Below, one piece after another: positions 8,500 through 18,108 of a DNA stretch of 64,000 nt (position 1 is the stretch's first letter; each line of letters begins with the position of its first letter). Position numbers and translations under genes: made by a program. The notes below the pieces were generated by a model. It had not been told where the DNA came from and did no database searches. It was given only the letters and a program-made list of their open reading frames with translations. Origin of the DNA: Bacillus sp. THAF10 (GTDB lineage: Bacteria > Bacillota > Bacilli > Bacillales > Bacillaceae_I); assembly GCF_009363695.1 (NCBI RefSeq), contig NZ_CP045403.1, positions 2,150,001-2,214,000 on the forward strand. The letters are read 5' to 3'.

Positions 8500-10282
8500 G
8501 TCTATACACCTCCCATTCTAGAAAAAGGATGAAGAGTGCTAGTAAAATAAATACATAGCTGATATCCATTTTCACATTAGCCTTTGTTGAATCTGTGGTT
8601 GCTCCACCTGCAGATACAGTGAATCCTTCGTCAGATTTCGTTGTTTTCTCACCATCTGGAAGCATTACATATAATTTTTTTGACAATTCTTGGCCGTTTT
8701 CTACTTCTTTAAAGGTATAAAGACCCGGCTTGGCTGGAACTTGAATAGCCTCATTGGGATCGTTATAGGAACGAACCAGATTGTTGTCAAAATTGAAAAA
8801 TTCCAGCTTCTCTGTTTTGGGATCAGGAACAAAATCAAGATACTGTCCCGGATAAAAATATCCTAGCTTTTCCTGTTTTTCTGTGAGCTGTTGAATGGCA
8901 TGATACATAAACAACGGGAACCCTGTGTGAAGGGGCCAATCGCTATCAGAAAGGTCAAACAAGACCACAACAGCAGGTGATCCTTCGAATTCGCCACTTT
9001 TTATTAAAGGAGAATCTCCTTTCTTAGCAATTACTTCCATGTTTTTAAACACTTCTGCTGTATATACGCTATCTACATATACTTTATCTATTTCAACTGA
9101 TTGCATTAGGGCATGGGTGTGATCAAAATTCATTTCTCCAGATGCTTCTTTTTTTCCATCCTCTTGTGCTACAAAAATTAGTTTAGGACCCATTGGCCAC
9201 TCATCTTTTGGCATTCCTTGTAAAATATGAATACCTGAGAGCTCATCTATTTCTGTTTTGGCACTAGTTAAATGAACAACGTCCTCACTCGCAATTTCTG
9301 CTGCTTTCCTGGCAAAGGGATGAATGGTTCCATGAAGATACACTGTACCTGTTTCCTCTATGGGAGAAAAAGCATATAGTTCATTATCTAACTCATAAGC
9401 ATGATCACCCGTGATAACAGCTTTATAGACGTCCGAAGGTGGGAGATTTTCAATGTATACATTTTTTGAACTGTTTGCCTCGATGTTTTCGGTTCTTTTT
9501 TCAAGCACGGTCCCATCATTGTTGGTAATCACTAACTCCGCTTCTTTAGGTGATTTTCCTTCGTTTTTAATGGTGACAACGCCAATCATTTTATTTTGCT
9601 GGGAAGCTACTCCAAAGGTATTTAGAGCGAGGTTTTCACTACTAGTTCCTAAGTTATATGCTACAAAGGTAGTATTTTCATGAAAGGTAAGGTCTGCTTC
9701 TTTTGAAAGATTGTCAGTCAGCACGTGAATTTGCCCTTCCTCGTCTCCTAATAGATTTTTAGCCAGTTCGATGGAGTCTAATAGATTGGCATTCCCATAT
9801 GTAGATTCCATTGCATCAATATCATCGATTACTTCCTTTGATGACATTGTTTTTTCAACTATAATTTCTGGGAATTCTTTCGCATGGACAAGTGTTATTG
9901 ATTGATCCTCTACCTTTGAAAGCAGCGTTCTAGCCTCTTCTTTAGCAAGCTGGAGCCTTGATTTTCCATCCTCTTTTGCAGTCATGGATGCTGAAGTATC
10001 GAGAATAATAACAATATGATTCCCTTTCAATCCATCCTTGTTAAAAAATGGTTGAGCTAATGTGAATATTAATAATAACAGCGCGAGTAATTGAAGGTAT
10101 AAAAGTAAATGATGCTGAAGCTTCTTCCACCATTTTTGTGCCTCAAATTCATTCATCCACTCCTGCCAAAGTAGCACAGAAGGAATATTCTTAGTTTCAT
10201 ATTGTTTACGGAAGAAGTACATTACAATCACTATTAATAAAAATGCGCTGAATAAAAAATATATTGGTGCTGAAAAACCCAT
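8483..10282 (-). CDS. BatA-type membrane VWA protein
   Basis: A 599-residue protein with the N-terminal BatA layout: a helix at about 5-23, the conserved IPSVLLWQEW region, a second helix ending in LAQPFF, then a VWA domain whose MIDAS reads DTSAS. A long extracellular beta-rich region follows and a final helix (YVFILLALFILFLEW) ends the protein. BatA/BatB-type proteins occur with MoxR ATPases and DUF58 proteins and are thought to assemble or stabilise envelope complexes. The gene starts 4 bases after the DUF58 gene and overlaps the next gene. Specific partners cannot be read from the sequence. Confidence 0.87.
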   Translation of the reverse strand: MGFSAPIYFLFSAFLLIVIVMYFFRKQYETKNIPSVLLWQEWMNEFEAQKWWKKLQHHLLLYLQLLALLLLIFTLAQPFFNKDGLKGNHIVIILDTSASMTAKEDGKSRLQLAKEEARTLLSKVEDQSITLVHAKEFPEIIVEKTMSSKEVIDDIDAMESTYGNANLLDSIELAKNLLGDEEGQIHVLTDNLSKEADLTFHENTTFVAYNLGTSSENLALNTFGVASQQNKMIGVVTIKNEGKSPKEAELVITNNDGTVLEKRTENIEANSSKNVYIENLPPSDVYKAVITGDHAYELDNELYAFSPIEETGTVYLHGTIHPFARKAAEIASEDVVHLTSAKTEIDELSGIHILQGMPKDEWPMGPKLIFVAQEDGKKEASGEMNFDHTHALMQSVEIDKVYVDSVYTAEVFKNMEVIAKKGDSPLIKSGEFEGSPAVVVLFDLSDSDWPLHTGFPLFMYHAIQQLTEKQEKLGYFYPGQYLDFVPDPKTEKLEFFNFDNNLVRSYNDPNEAIQVPAKPGLYTFKEVENGQELSKKLYVMLPDGEKTTKSDEGFTVSAGGATTDSTKANVKMDISYVFILLALFILFLEWEVYRRGIST

Positions 10283-10286
10283 ATTA

Positions 10287-11162
10287 TCACCTAATCCAAC
10301 CTTTAGTGGTCATCCTATTAAATATTATATCTTCCACCTTTTCTTCTGTATGGCAAGTAAGGTAGGAAATGCCCCTTTCAAAGCAGAAATTTCCGAGTGT
10401 TTCCATTCGTTGTTTCATTTTCTCCTGATAATTCTTCCGAGTATAATCCGAGACCGTTACATTGACTTCCTGGTTGGTCTCACTGTCTACCAGCATAAAG
10501 TCTCCATCAAAGCTAGGGACGAGTTCATCTTTTTCTAGTACCTGTAAAAGATAAACAGTTTGGCGGTTTGCTTGAATTAATTTTAACGATTGTAAAACGC
10601 TTTCAAGTGGCTCCATTAAGTCCGTTATAACGACAGATACACTTGCTTTTCTTTGCAAATGTCTACCGATTACTTCAGAAAATAACAAAGATGAATCTTC
10701 TGGTGTTAGGCTTTCCACGTATTCCATCATTTTATAGAGATGAGCTTTTCCTTTTCTGTACAAGTATGGCGCTTGTTCTCCATTAACACTGACAATCGAA
10801 ATCCTATCATCATTACTTAGTCCGATATAGCCAAAAGCAGCAGTTAACGTCTTAGCTAGCTTCCATTTCTCCATGGAAGTCGTCATAGATTTTGTGCAAT
10901 CCAAATAAATAGCTGCCGTTAGCTCCTGCTCATCTAAATACCTTTTGATATAATGCTTTTGAGTACGAGCATAAATATTCCAATCTATTTGACGCAGATC
11001 ATCCCCTAATTCATACATACGATAATCTGAAAAATCATGAGAGGATCCAAAACGGGAAGACCTTCTTGCGCCTTTATGCCAGCTTCTCTTTAGTTTACCT
11101 GCTTGAAGGGTATATGCACCAAGTTGCTTGGATAATATCGCGTTTAACATACTACCTACCAA
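10287..11162 (-). CDS. DUF58 domain protein, MoxR partner
   Basis: A 291-residue soluble protein of the DUF58 family. The family signature is clear: HDFSDYRMYELGDDLRQIDW, then a VWA-like core beginning AAIYLDCTKSM. The MIDAS-like motif has Thr in place of the first Ser (DCTKS). No membrane segment is visible. DUF58 proteins are nearly always encoded next to MoxR ATPases and are proposed to act with them. The frame starts at a TTG (11162) overlapping the moxR stop by 11 bases. An ATG four codons later (11150) is an equally good start. It is part of the eight-gene operon. Confidence 0.85.
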   Translation of the reverse strand: MVGSMLNAILSKQLGAYTLQAGKLKRSWHKGARRSSRFGSSHDFSDYRMYELGDDLRQIDWNIYARTQKHYIKRYLDEQELTAAIYLDCTKSMTTSMEKWKLAKTLTAAFGYIGLSNDDRISIVSVNGEQAPYLYRKGKAHLYKMMEYVESLTPEDSSLLFSEVIGRHLQRKASVSVVITDLMEPLESVLQSLKLIQANRQTVYLLQVLEKDELVPSFDGDFMLVDSETNQEVNVTVSDYTRKNYQEKMKQRMETLGNFCFERGISYLTCHTEEKVEDIIFNRMTTKGWIR

Positions 11163-12159
11163 TTAAACCCTTATCAATATGTTGTATCACTTCTTCTAAA
11201 ATCTCATCCTCTTTCACACCAGTTGCTTCTCCTTCAAAATTGAGGAATAATCTGTGTCGAAGAACTGGGATGGCTGCATGTTTAATGTCTCCTTTCGAGA
11301 CATGCAATCTTCCGTTGCAAAAAGCTCTTGCCTTAGCAACACGAATTAAGCTTTGAATACCACGTGGTCCTACACCGTAACGAATGTATTTTCTTACCAT
11401 CTCACTAGCTTGTTCCTGTTCAGGGTGTGTTGCTTGGATTAAATGAACCGCATAATCCAGGAGATCCTGCGAAACAAGAATTTCCTTCACCGCATGCTGA
11501 ATTTTTTTCATGGTTTCAATATCTAATAAACTCTGTACTTGATAAGTCTCTGTACCTGTTGTTCGTTTAATAATTTCATAGAGCTCTTCTTTTTTGGGAT
11601 ATCCCATATGAATTTTCAATAGAAAGCGGTCCATTTGAGCCTCTGGCAATGGATAAGTACCTTCCATATCAACAGGATTTTGCGTTGCAAGGACGAAAAA
11701 TGGGGTAGCAACTTTACGAGTTTCTCCCATGATTGTTACCGTTTTTTCTGCCATTGCTTCTAATAGAGAGCTTTGGGTTTTTGGTGTTGCACGATTTATT
11801 TCGTCAGCAAGAACGATATTTGAAAAGATCGGCCCTTCATGAAACACAAAGGACTGCTTACCGTTTTCATGAATTTCAATCATTTTCGTACCAGTAATAT
11901 CAGAGGGCATAAGGTCTGGTGTAAATTGAATTCTTGAAAATTGGAAGTTTAGCACTTCAGAGATTGTCCGGACTAACATTGTTTTACCAACACCAGGCAT
12001 TCCTTCAAGCAAGGCGTGTCCATCAGAAAGCATCGCCCACAACACTTGTTCTGTTACTTCCTCCTGGCCAACAATCACTTTCCCAATTTCATTTTTCACT
12101 TTTTGTAATGTATCTTGAAAATGTTTTAGTTCTATCTCTTTTTCTTCGAGACTTATCAT
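11152..12159 (-). CDS. MoxR-family AAA+ ATPase
   Basis: A 335-residue AAA+ ATPase. Walker A is EGMPGVGKT (about 52-60) and Walker B is LADEINRA. Sensor 1 and the MoxR signature appear in ATQNPVDMEGTYPLPEAQMDRF, and an arginine-rich lid lies near the C-terminus. MoxR proteins use ATP to remodel or activate VWA-containing partners, and three such partners (DUF58, BatA-like and dual VWA) follow in this operon. The start codon follows the upstream stop directly. The family and mechanism are secure; the client is inferred from the neighbours. Confidence 0.92.
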   Translation of the reverse strand: MISLEEKEIELKHFQDTLQKVKNEIGKVIVGQEEVTEQVLWAMLSDGHALLEGMPGVGKTMLVRTISEVLNFQFSRIQFTPDLMPSDITGTKMIEIHENGKQSFVFHEGPIFSNIVLADEINRATPKTQSSLLEAMAEKTVTIMGETRKVATPFFVLATQNPVDMEGTYPLPEAQMDRFLLKIHMGYPKKEELYEIIKRTTGTETYQVQSLLDIETMKKIQHAVKEILVSQDLLDYAVHLIQATHPEQEQASEMVRKYIRYGVGPRGIQSLIRVAKARAFCNGRLHVSKGDIKHAAIPVLRHRLFLNFEGEATGVKEDEILEEVIQHIDKGLIGR

Positions 12160-13740
12160 TTAATCAGCTCCCTTTGGCTCTACTTCACTGAAATATTGTT
12201 TAACGATGTTCTCGAGTCTTGAAGGTAATTGCATTCTTTGCAATGCTTCCCTATTGGAACGATCGTAAGAAGAATACACATCCTCATAGGACCTGACAAC
12301 ACCCTTTAATGTGGGAGAATCTGGAGCATCCTCATATTGCGATTGCCCTTCTCTCATTTGTCCTCCGTCTGTTTCCGTTTTTCTCTCTCCATCCATAAAA
12401 GAAGGTACGGTGAAATTCTGTTCTCCAACTCCTACCCCACCTCCAAGTCCACCGCCACCTTGGCCTTGGCCTTGACCTTGTCCTTGGCCTTGACCTTGAC
12501 CTTGGCCTTGACCTTGGCCTTGACCTTGACCTTGGCCTTGACCTTGTCCCTGGCCTTGACCCTGGCCTTGACCTTGTCCTTGTCCTTGATCCTGGCCTTG
12601 ACCTTGTTCTTGATTTTGATTCTGACCTTGATTTTGTCCTTGGGTTTGATTTTGAGCAGTGCCGTTCGAATTAGACAATGCTAATGCACTCGGATTTAGT
12701 TCTGAGCTCATCATATTGTTAAACATATTAATAGAAGCATCATGCATTAAAGCATGTAATTGCTCCATAGAAGGCAGGCTATCTATGTCTTTCAACATTT
12801 CTTCAAGTTGTTCCATTAAAGCTTCTAGCTCTTTCTCTAGCATGGCATTCATGTCCACTTCATTATCTAAAAGTTGCTCTGACAACTTTTCTAATTCTTC
12901 CATTTCTTCTGGTGTTAATTCATTTAATCGATTTTTCTTATCATTTAACTGTTTTTTCAGTTCTTCGTTTTTCCCGTTTAGAGCAAGATTTGCTAATGAG
13001 TTTTCAGGTTGTTCCTTGGCAAGCTCTTGCAGCTTTTCCTCTTTCTCTTTCAGTTCTTTCATACGTTCATGGTATTCATTTTCTTTTTCCATTAATTCTT
13101 TTAATAGCTCATTTGCATCTTCTTTTTTACTTAGCTCTTTCAACTCTTCTAATTGCTCTTCTATCTTTTTATCATCTAATTTGTCCGTCTCTTTTTTCAT
13201 TTCCTCGAGGGTTTCTTTTATTATTTCCTTTTCTTTTTCCACTGCCTCCGCTTCATTCATGGTACTGTTTGGAAACAAGATAGATCCTGCTCCAAGAAGT
13301 ATGGTTAGTAAGGAGACTAGAATTAGCTTTGGATAGAAATGTTTCAGCTTTGCTTTTCTAATTTCATCATCCTTACTTTTCAGGCAGGTAAGGGTCTCTT
13401 TGCGTTGCAGCTGCGCGATGAAAGAAGTATCCTCAACATAATCAAGCGTGGTAGTTAATCTGTCTTCTTCTAAAAATTGATCACAATAGCGCGCAGCATC
13501 CCTAGTAGTAGGACGTATCTTCCAGAAAAAGAGTAATGCAACAATAAATGCGATTCCACTTGACCATAATGTTTTCTCTAACATGTAAGGAGTGACAACC
13601 ATTCGAGCTACACATGCTATTAAAAGGAAGGTAAGACTTGCTGCTAGAAGGGCAATTTGAGCTTGTTTCGTAAGCTTTTGCAACCTCAACTTCTTTCTCA
13701 TAGAAAGTAGAAACTGCAGTATTTTGTCTTTTTCCATCAT
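12160..13740 (-). CDS. Membrane protein with coiled coil and long Gly-Gln repeat
   Basis: A 526-residue protein. There are three membrane helices in the first 150 residues (about 27-45, 55-73 and 135-155). A long Glu/Lys/Leu coiled coil covers about 160-330. Asn/Gln-rich sequence leads into roughly 30 Gly-Gln pairs (about 370-430), followed by GGGGLGGGVG and a hydrophilic tail. The layout recalls the large DUF4175-type proteins encoded beside MoxR in other bacteria, but I cannot claim homology. The Gly-Gln tract is coded by a 6-bp DNA repeat. The gene lies between the permease and moxR with short gaps. It could be a scaffold linking exporter and VWA partners, which is inference. Confidence 0.75.
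   Translation of the reverse strand: MMEKDKILQFLLSMRKKLRLQKLTKQAQIALLAASLTFLLIACVARMVVTPYMLEKTLWSSGIAFIVALLFFWKIRPTTRDAARYCDQFLEEDRLTTTLDYVEDTSFIAQLQRKETLTCLKSKDDEIRKAKLKHFYPKLILVSLLTILLGAGSILFPNSTMNEAEAVEKEKEIIKETLEEMKKETDKLDDKKIEEQLEELKELSKKEDANELLKELMEKENEYHERMKELKEKEEKLQELAKEQPENSLANLALNGKNEELKKQLNDKKNRLNELTPEEMEELEKLSEQLLDNEVDMNAMLEKELEALMEQLEEMLKDIDSLPSMEQLHALMHDASINMFNNMMSSELNPSALALSNSNGTAQNQTQGQNQGQNQNQEQGQGQDQGQGQGQGQGQGQGQGQGQGQGQGQGQGQGQGQGQGQGQGQGQGGGGLGGGVGVGEQNFTVPSFMDGERKTETDGGQMREGQSQYEDAPDSPTLKGVVRSYEDVYSSYDRSNREALQRMQLPSRLENIVKQYFSEVEPKGAD
12459..12650 (-). repeat. 6-bp tandem repeat coding Gly-Gln
   Basis: On the plus strand CCTTGG and CCTTGA units alternate, giving a long in-frame array that decays into related CAA-rich codons at the right edge. 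Because the unit is 6 bp, gain or loss of units keeps the reading frame, so tract length could vary between strains. Confidence 0.9.
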
Positions 13741-13748
13741 CGCATCAT

Positions 13749-14594
13749 CTATCCTTTACGAGGCTTCATATTTGGACGTAGCTTTCTAATACTAAAAAAT
13801 AATAGGGTGACAGTAATGACAATAAATGTGATTAGTTGACCAATCCCAAGATGTACATCTATTCCAGTGATATTTTTCAGTTCCATATTTGCCGCAGGTT
13901 CAAACAGTGCTAACATGACGCCAAAAGGATTAAACATCGCAATGAAATAGGGAATAGGATTTGATTGTGGTCCTGTGGCACCATAGGAAGTAAAGCTAAT
14001 GGTAAACATCGTGATAATTGCCGTACCAGCAGCTAGAAAAAATGCTACGCCATACGTACAAACCATTGCCACAATCGTTTTTCTAATTATGGTAGAAAAG
14101 AAAACTCCGATACTGCCCAATGTAACCATTGTTAAAAAATATAACCCAAATGTAAGCAACAATAATTTTGGGGAAATTCCACCAAATAAGAAAACAATGC
14201 TGTACAACGGCAAGCTAGATATCACAATGAGTAATAAAAAGGACAAAGATGATACTAGCTTACTAATAATAATACTTGCCGATGACTGCTGAGTAGTAAG
14301 GAGAATGTTTAAGGTCTGTTTTTCTCGCTCACTACTGATAATTCCTGCTGTTAGGCCTGGTGTCATGAAAAAGATTAAAGCAAGCTGAACAAATGCGAGA
14401 ATCATAAACATGTTTTTACTGTTCTCTGGGCGGAACATACCCATAGATTGATACCTAGTCTCCATGTAGATGTAGAAAAGGGCAATCAAGCCCAAAACTC
14501 CAAGGTAGAATAATATACCTAAAAAACTCTTAAAACTTCTAAACCTCAATTTGAATTCTTTATTTAGCATTGGGTTAATTACTTGTGCTTTCAT
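13749..14594 (-). CDS. ABC-2 type permease
   Basis: A 281-residue integral membrane protein with six predicted helices. The family signature of ABC-2 exporters is present: GIISSEREKQTLNILLTTQ between helices 2 and 3. Its start overlaps the stop of the ATPase gene by one base, so the two form one exporter. Proteins of this type move lipids, polysaccharides or peptides, or act in gliding-type machines (GldF). The rest of the operon suggests coupling of export to a MoxR/VWA complex. The substrate is unknown. Confidence 0.88.
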   Translation of the reverse strand: MKAQVINPMLNKEFKLRFRSFKSFLGILFYLGVLGLIALFYIYMETRYQSMGMFRPENSKNMFMILAFVQLALIFFMTPGLTAGIISSEREKQTLNILLTTQQSSASIIISKLVSSLSFLLLIVISSLPLYSIVFLFGGISPKLLLLTFGLYFLTMVTLGSIGVFFSTIIRKTIVAMVCTYGVAFFLAAGTAIITMFTISFTSYGATGPQSNPIPYFIAMFNPFGVMLALFEPAANMELKNITGIDVHLGIGQLITFIVITVTLLFFSIRKLRPNMKPRKG

Positions 14595-15526
14595 TATTCC
14601 ACCCCCTTTGTAATTTCTAAGAAGATATCCTCTAAGTTAGACTCTTCCTGACTTAGGCTTAAAATCATTACTCCAGCTTCTAATGCTTCTTTTAGAAGTG
14701 TGACTTGTTCTTCATCTGTCCCTTCGTAAGAAAAGGAAAGAAGATTTCGCTTTTGTTCACTTACGGTAATGTTGGATATTTTCGGATTATCCTCAAAATA
14801 CTCTATCGCTTTTTCCACGTTTTGATAAATCAATACTCTTAATACTTTGTTTGCTTGAAGCTGCTGGTGGATTTCTTCTACTCTCCCAGTTGCAACAAGC
14901 TTTCCTCCATTGATCACACCAATCTCGTCACACATCTCTGCAAGTTCAGGAAGGATATGAGAGGAAATCATGATTGTTTTTCCCATACTTTTTAATTCTC
15001 TTAAAATTTCACGCATTTCAATTCTTGCTCTTGGATCTAGTCCTGATGCTGGTTCATCTAAAATTAAAACTTCTGGATCGTGAATGAGCGCCCTTGCAAG
15101 ACACAGCCGTTGCTTCATTCCTCTTGAAAGGACATCTACATAGGAATCCTTTTTATCGGTCAAGTTCACAAGTTCCAATAGCTGTGGAATAAGTTTCTGT
15201 CTTTCCTCATAAGGAATGCCATAACTAGCTCCATAAAAATCAAGATATTCATCGGTCTTGAATTGATCATACACGCCAAAAAAATCTGGCATATAGCCGA
15301 TGTATTTCCGTACCATTTTAGGATTTTTTGTTACATCATACCCATTCACAAAAGCTGTTCCTGAAGTTGGAGCTAATAGTGTAGATAGAATCGAAAATGT
15401 GGTAGACTTACCCGCACCGTTATGACCAACAAACCCAAAAACAGTACCTTTCTCCACTTTTAAGTTTAATGAATCCAGCGCGGTAAACTTACCGTACTTT
15501 TTTGTTAGATTTATTGTTTCGATCAT
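14594..15526 (-). CDS. ABC transporter ATPase
   Basis: A 310-residue ABC ATPase. Walker A GHNGAGKST lies at about 34-42, then the signature LSRGMKQRL, Walker B LILDEPASGLDPR and switch His in ISSHI. The signature has RG in place of the common GG. A C-terminal extension of about 85 residues is typical of exporter ATPases of the CcmA/NatA/GldA group. The start overlaps the upstream gene by 4 bases (ATGA). It powers the permease encoded next. Confidence 0.93.
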   Translation of the reverse strand: MIETINLTKKYGKFTALDSLNLKVEKGTVFGFVGHNGAGKSTTFSILSTLLAPTSGTAFVNGYDVTKNPKMVRKYIGYMPDFFGVYDQFKTDEYLDFYGASYGIPYEERQKLIPQLLELVNLTDKKDSYVDVLSRGMKQRLCLARALIHDPEVLILDEPASGLDPRARIEMREILRELKSMGKTIMISSHILPELAEMCDEIGVINGGKLVATGRVEEIHQQLQANKVLRVLIYQNVEKAIEYFEDNPKISNITVSEQKRNLLSFSYEGTDEEQVTLLKEALEAGVMILSLSQEESNLEDIFLEITKGVE

Positions 15527-17964
15527 TCCTTTATCTCTCCCTTGACCTGAATTCCCGGAATTTCTATATCACTATCCATAGAATTTACTTTCAACGATAA
15601 CTGAATAACCCCTTCGTCACTTAAATAATCTTTTAAATTATTTTCAAGGGTAATGGATGATTTGTTTTCCAGGATTTCGAGTTCATCTTTTGCAAAATTG
15701 TAGATGGCATATTCGATATCAAGCTCTCTTACTCGAAGCTTTAGTTTCATATCCGTAATTTCATCCTTCTTTTTATCAACAAGGTCAGGTAGTTGGTAGG
15801 ATAGAGTATACGTCCCGTTACCTAGATAAACATAGTTTTCTCCAAAAGCAAGACCGTTGTGATGAATCATACCTGATGCATTTTCAGCAACTGCAAGAGT
15901 TGGTTGCATTTGTTTTTCTGTAAATGAAAAACTTCCTCCACCTGAATGGATAATATCAACTGGTAGCACGACTAAATGAGTTGCATTCGGTGTATTGGAT
16001 TTCCCTTTTACTTCCGTCCCTACTAAATCAGAGGTGACATAACCGACCAATAATGGTTGATCTGGCATAGACAGGAGCTCTTTTCTGTATAGCATAAAGT
16101 CTAGCATTTGGAATCTTTTATAAGTTTCTAGTTCCTCTTTTTCAATGTTGTTTGCGCTAGGACCATGATGATAATTGCTCGAGAATCCTGGAAATGCCTT
16201 ATTGGCAGCGGAATTCTGAGGAACAGTTAAAGCATTTGCGATGTTGCCCTTTGCAACTTCGTACTTTACCTCTACAGATTCTCCTGCTTTGATATTTCCT
16301 AGTTTATGTGCGTTGTTACCTGAAAGAATATAAGCATCGGTTAACTCAAAGTTTAGTTGATTGGTAATGGATCCTTGTACCGTACTATCTTTAAAGGATA
16401 TATCGTAGTCTATTTTACCCACCGGTTTATTAGAAATCGTTCCAATACTCGTTCGAGTCGACCAATACTCTACATTATTAAATGTAATATCAGTCCTTTC
16501 CGAAATTGGATTGATATAGGCAGCATGCTTTATCATTTCAAAGCTTCCTGAATGCACGGAAGAAGCAACGGGAAAATAAGAAGTGTGTGCATCGGTTGAA
16601 ACCTGATAATCCCCCCCGCTATTAGTTAGGATAGTAGACACACCAAAACCTGACCCAAGACCAGATTGATTATCTAACAAGAGTACACTTGCTTCATTAA
16701 TTTGTGTTCCAGCAATTCGATCCTTTGCTCCTATTCCAAATACTGCCACACTTGTGAAAACAGCGATTGCTGGAATAATCCACCAAGCTTGCTCTCGTTT
16801 GTCAAGCTTTCTCAACACAATGTACAACACCGGTATTAATAAAATTAGATAAATGATAAAAGAGCTTATTAGAAGAGGGACCGAGACAATAGAACCTGGA
16901 AATGCCTCTCCGATGGAACTAAGTTGGTAGGATAACTCCTCCAATAATGGTTGTTTATAATGGCTAGGGCTTTTGGAAGTTAGCTTTGGCAGCACACTGT
17001 TCCACCAGAGGTTTACTTCTTTCCAATCTGCCCACTGTGGAGCTGCGAAATTACTAGTGACTTGTGCAACCGCCCCAGCTCCAACCTTTCTTACGATGGT
17101 AAAAGGTGTTTTATCATCTTTTGTTACAACGGTTATATCTTCATATAAAAGGTTCCCAGTAAAAACAGGGAAATTAGGGAATGTGCTATCTTCATTGATT
17201 TTTTGAATCGTCGTTTCTTCTTTCGGATCTAAAAGCAAAAATTCGTTGATATCTCCTAAATCTTCTTTAATACCTACCTTTGTATCAAAGATGATGGAGC
17301 CACCACTGTTTACCCAATCCTTGATTGCTTTTTGCTGTTCATTTTTCAGGGTGGAAATAGGAAAATCATGTACGAGGAGAACATCAAACATTTCTAGGCC
17401 TACTGCATTTGAAGGAACATTCGCACTTGTTATATTCAAAATTTCCATGCTCTCCATTTGATACTTGAAAAGCTTCATATAATTAACTGCATCATGGTTA
17501 TTACTTAACACTCCCATGACAACCCGATTGTCACCTAGATATCTTGGTTTCGTTTTGACATTGCCACTCAGTTTGACTTCTTTGCCTTTTTCTACTCCGC
17601 CCTCAAAGAAGCTAATGTAGTTGTCATTTGTGCCTGTGCCTCCATAAGAGTGATGATCGGTGTTACCTTTAACGGACAATTCAATCGACTTAGTACCGCC
17701 AGCTTCTATTTCAAAGGGCACGATGTAACTTCCAGCCATGTTATAGTTAGGGTTGGAGAAAATGACAAAGTCTCCTTTTACTGCTTCTCCCTTGTTAACG
17801 ACTTCAAGTCTGACAGGATGCCCCTTTCCCATTTGCACTTTATTATCTACTCCATATTCCACTTTCACTTCCAACTTTGCTGCTGCATTTGCTTCTGTTG
17901 GAGTGAGGATGAACATGACAAAAAATAAGATCAAAAAGCTTTTCCAAATTTTTAATGCTTTCAC
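15523..17964 (-). CDS. Secreted/membrane protein with GATase-like domain, first gene of the operon
   Basis: An 813-residue protein. The GTG start at 17964 follows GGGGGAAG by 4 bases; the longer frame to 18108 has no binding site. A signal peptide ends near ANA-A (about residue 27). A beta-rich domain (about 30-160) follows, then a GATase-1-like fold (FDVLLVHDFPISTLKNEQQ and DWVNSGGSIIFD, about 185-260). Two adjacent membrane helices lie near residues 370-430, with a large C-terminal beta-rich part outside. The position before an ABC-2 exporter recalls GldG-like auxiliary proteins, which also carry this fold. Sequence identity to them cannot be judged here. No catalytic Cys of true amidotransferases was seen. 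Confidence 0.75.
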   Translation of the reverse strand: MKALKIWKSFLILFFVMFILTPTEANAAAKLEVKVEYGVDNKVQMGKGHPVRLEVVNKGEAVKGDFVIFSNPNYNMAGSYIVPFEIEAGGTKSIELSVKGNTDHHSYGGTGTNDNYISFFEGGVEKGKEVKLSGNVKTKPRYLGDNRVVMGVLSNNHDAVNYMKLFKYQMESMEILNITSANVPSNAVGLEMFDVLLVHDFPISTLKNEQQKAIKDWVNSGGSIIFDTKVGIKEDLGDINEFLLLDPKEETTIQKINEDSTFPNFPVFTGNLLYEDITVVTKDDKTPFTIVRKVGAGAVAQVTSNFAAPQWADWKEVNLWWNSVLPKLTSKSPSHYKQPLLEELSYQLSSIGEAFPGSIVSVPLLISSFIIYLILLIPVLYIVLRKLDKREQAWWIIPAIAVFTSVAVFGIGAKDRIAGTQINEASVLLLDNQSGLGSGFGVSTILTNSGGDYQVSTDAHTSYFPVASSVHSGSFEMIKHAAYINPISERTDITFNNVEYWSTRTSIGTISNKPVGKIDYDISFKDSTVQGSITNQLNFELTDAYILSGNNAHKLGNIKAGESVEVKYEVAKGNIANALTVPQNSAANKAFPGFSSNYHHGPSANNIEKEELETYKRFQMLDFMLYRKELLSMPDQPLLVGYVTSDLVGTEVKGKSNTPNATHLVVLPVDIIHSGGGSFSFTEKQMQPTLAVAENASGMIHHNGLAFGENYVYLGNGTYTLSYQLPDLVDKKKDEITDMKLKLRVRELDIEYAIYNFAKDELEILENKSSITLENNLKDYLSDEGVIQLSLKVNSMDSDIEIPGIQVKGEIKE

Positions 17965-18018
17965 TTTACTTCCCCCTAAAAGAATACTGTCTCTTTTTAT
18001 CTTTTTTTGTGTTGAATA

Positions 18019-18048
18019 ACTATATCTATGACGATGTAGGAATGTAAA
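18019..18048 (-). promoter_or_regulatory. Possible sigma-A promoter of the MoxR/VWA operon
   Basis: On the minus strand TTTACA and TATAGT are separated by 18 bases, about 55 bases upstream of the GTG start. No other candidate stands out between the upstream terminator and the first gene. Confidence 0.35.
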
Positions 18049-18068
18049 AAGTTGCAAACAACAAAAAA

Positions 18069-18094
18069 AGAAAGGAAAAAAATCCTTCCTTTCT
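18069..18094 (-). terminator. Terminator of the nucleoside hydrolase gene
   Basis: AGAAAGGA and TCCTTTCT pair around a 10-base loop and are followed on the minus strand by a run of seven T. It separates the hydrolase gene from the operon. Confidence 0.75.
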
Positions 18095-18108
18095 CCCTTT
18101 GAAGACAT

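Noticed and set aside
12459..12650. CRISPR or VNTR-like spacer array
   Set aside because: The unit is 6 bp without spacers and is in frame within a coding gene, so it is a protein repeat.
12337..13336. Long plus-strand ORFs opposite the Gly-Gln/coiled-coil gene, including an (AL/TL)n repeat protein
   Set aside because: They are mirror frames of a low-complexity repeat and of Glu/Lys-rich coiled coil; no ribosome sites or family features.
17965..18108. N-terminal extension of the first operon gene
   Set aside because: It runs through the terminator hairpin of the neighbouring gene; the GTG with GGGGGAAG at 17964 gives a clean signal peptide.
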